Under the pieces are notes generated by a model that had not been told where the DNA came from, did no database searches, and saw nothing but the letters and a program-made list of their open reading frames with translations. A DNA stretch of 5,299 bases from Archangium sp. (GTDB lineage: Bacteria; Myxococcota; Myxococcia; Myxococcales; Myxococcaceae). A program made the translations under genes and the position numbers. The stretch is taken from positions 1-5,299 of the forward strand of contig JAEUJR010001069.1 in assembly GCA_016793585.1 (NCBI GenBank). The letters are read 5' to 3'. Below, in pieces: positions 4,192 to 5,299 of this stretch (position 1 is the first letter of the stretch; each line of letters opens with the position of its first letter).

Positions 4192-5299
4192 GGGCCGCGC
4201 TCCTCTTGAGCCTCGTGTCGGCGGTCGCCTTCGCGGAGGAGGTCGACCTGAACGCGAAACAGGTCGAGCTGCTGCGCGCCGAGGTCGCGAGCGAAGTGCA
4301 GCTGCAGGCGGCCGAGCTCATCGACGAGCTCGTCTACGGGTGGACGAAAGAGAGCCCCTTCGACGTCGACACCGGCGTGGTGCTGGCGGGCGTGTCGGTG
4401 CCGGTCTCGCTGGGCACGGGCCTCGAGGCGTACCTCGAGAACCACGTCGCGGGCCTCGTCGTGAAGAACCCGAAGACGCACGTGCAGTTCGTGCATTGCC
4501 CCGCGTGCTCTGCGTGGGTCGTGCACTCCGGCGCGAAGGGCACCGTGGTGACGCGCGGCTATGACGACCCCGAGGCGCTCGCGCAGGCCGGCGTCTCGTC
4601 TGGCGCGAAGCACGCCCTGTTCCTCGACTTCGAAGCCGAAGGCGCCTCGCTCGTGCTGCGCGCGCGCATCACTACGCTCGACCCGTCGCTGCGCATCGTC
4701 TCGGCGCGCACCTTGTCGACCGCGACCTCGACGCCCGCCATGCTGCGCGACGGGGCGAGGCTCACGAGCGTGGCCGAGGCCCGCAAGGAGTACCTCGAGG
4801 CGCTCGGTGGCCGCGGTCTCTTTCTGGTGCCGGTGCGCGTCGGCATTCGCAACTACGCGTCGGGCACGCAGGCGATGACGAACGCGACGCCGTTTCTCTG
4901 GGTCAGCGCCGGCTTCGAGGGAGCCTTCACCCAGGCGCGCGCGTGGACGGCGAGCATCAACGCGGCGTTCAGCTGGCTGCCGCAGTCGCACGTCGCCGTG
5001 ATGGCGCAGGGCCGCATCTCGAGGTTGCTCACCGGCAGCGCGACGTCGCTCACCTGGCCCGACCTCTACGCCTTCGTGGGCGCCGGCGTTCTCTTCGGGC
5101 AGGGCCGCGGCATGCTCATCTTCCGCACCAGCCAGAACCCCACCATCGACGAGATTCTGAACGCGACCACCAACAACGAGCCGCGCTCGACGCTGGGCAT
5201 TCTCACCATCGGCGCCGAGCTGCGCGTGAAGAACCGCATCAGCCTCATCGCCTTCCTCGAGACGCTGCCGGCGCTCGAGAACGAAGACAACATCGGCAC
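4188..5299 (+). CDS. Exported protein: FlgO/CsgG-like domain plus outer-membrane barrel, GTG start, 3' end beyond window
   Basis: From GTG 4188 the frame stays open to the right edge, giving 370 residues. Residues 1-16, MRAALLLSLVSAVAFA, are a signal peptide with an A-x-A cleavage site before EEVD. Residues about 20-180 read as an alpha/beta periplasmic domain: an amphipathic helix ending DELVYGW, strand GVVLAGVSVP, helix LGTGLEAYLENHVAGLVV, strand HVQFVHCPACSAWVV with a C104-P-A-C107 motif, helix PEALAQAGVSSGAKHALFLD, then strands LVLRARITTLDPSLRIVSAR. That order resembles the domain of FlgO and the curli secretion protein CsgG; the match is by pattern. From about 210 (GLFLVPVRVGIRNY) alternating hydrophobic strands with short turns suggest a transmembrane beta barrel; its end is outside the window. 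CPAC looks like a thiol or metal site but there is no thioredoxin fold. The gene starts in a GTGA overlap with the preceding stop and is clearly co-translated with the two lipoproteins. Confidence 0.88.
   Translation, partial: MRAALLLSLVSAVAFAEEVDLNAKQVELLRAEVASEVQLQAAELIDELVYGWTKESPFDVDTGVVLAGVSVPVSLGTGLEAYLENHVAGLVVKNPKTHVQFVHCPACSAWVVHSGAKGTVVTRGYDDPEALAQAGVSSGAKHALFLDFEAEGASLVLRARITTLDPSLRIVSARTLSTATSTPAMLRDGARLTSVAEARKEYLEALGGRGLFLVPVRVGIRNYASGTQAMTNATPFLWVSAGFEGAFTQARAWTASINAAFSWLPQSHVAVMAQGRISRLLTGSATSLTWPDLYAFVGAGVLFGQGRGMLIFRTSQNPTIDEILNATTNNEPRSTLGILTIGAELRVKNRISLIAFLETLPALENEDNIG

Noticed and set aside
4151..4564. Plus-strand ATG open frame of 137 residues
   Set aside because: Arg/Gly-rich and out of frame with the GTG-start gene, which has signal peptide, ribosome site and sensible protein sequence over the same DNA.
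3960..4991. Long minus-strand open frame of 343 residues
   Set aside because: Arg/His/Ala/Glu-rich composition typical of the antisense of high-GC genes. It opposes the coupled lipoprotein and GTG-start genes, which have ribosome sites and signal peptides.

Overview
The window looks like chromosomal DNA from a high-GC Gram-negative delta-type proteobacterium, most probably a member of the Myxococcota. The reasons are strong G/C preference at third codon positions, several exported or outer-membrane proteins with no obvious relatives in enteric bacteria, and a hypothetical protein (542-1207) whose wording resembles a family I associate with Myxococcus-like genomes. The taxon is an inference from reading alone. 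I see no tRNA, rRNA, CRISPR array, transposase or phage gene.

Layout. Positions 1-457 hold the 5' part of a minus-strand HEAT-repeat gene that runs off the left edge. An intergenic gap of about 84 bp separates it from a divergent plus-strand gene (542-1207) for an uncharacterised 221-residue protein with a Cys-x-Cys-x2-Cys motif. That gene overlaps by 11 bp, tail to tail, a small minus-strand gene (1197-1526) for a 109-residue protein resembling a miniature Skp/OmpH chaperone. Only 37 bp further on, a divergent plus-strand gene (1564-2673) encodes a protein with a Pro/Thr-rich N-terminus, a helical middle, a Gly/Ala-rich hydrophobic segment and a C-terminal beta-barrel-like domain ending in Trp. 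Neither of these two head-to-head genes shows a classical signal peptide.

After a 169-bp intergenic region rich in CTGATC/GATCAG palindromes, three plus-strand genes form a tight operon joined by 4-bp ATGA and GTGA overlaps. They are a 242-residue lipoprotein (2843-3571), a 207-residue lipoprotein (3568-4191) and a signal-peptide protein starting at GTG (4188 to the right edge). The third has a FlgO/CsgG-like periplasmic domain with a CPAC motif, followed by what looks like an outer-membrane beta barrel. It has a near-perfect Shine-Dalgarno sequence and is easily missed because it lacks an ATG start.

Working together. The three-gene operon most plausibly builds one outer-membrane complex of two lipoproteins and a barrel-anchored partner. 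The Skp-like/beta-barrel divergent pair suggests a chaperone-client relationship, which is speculative. The most interesting points are the apparently undescribed lipoprotein-lipoprotein-(FlgO/CsgG-like + barrel) operon and the signal-less Skp-like/barrel pair.
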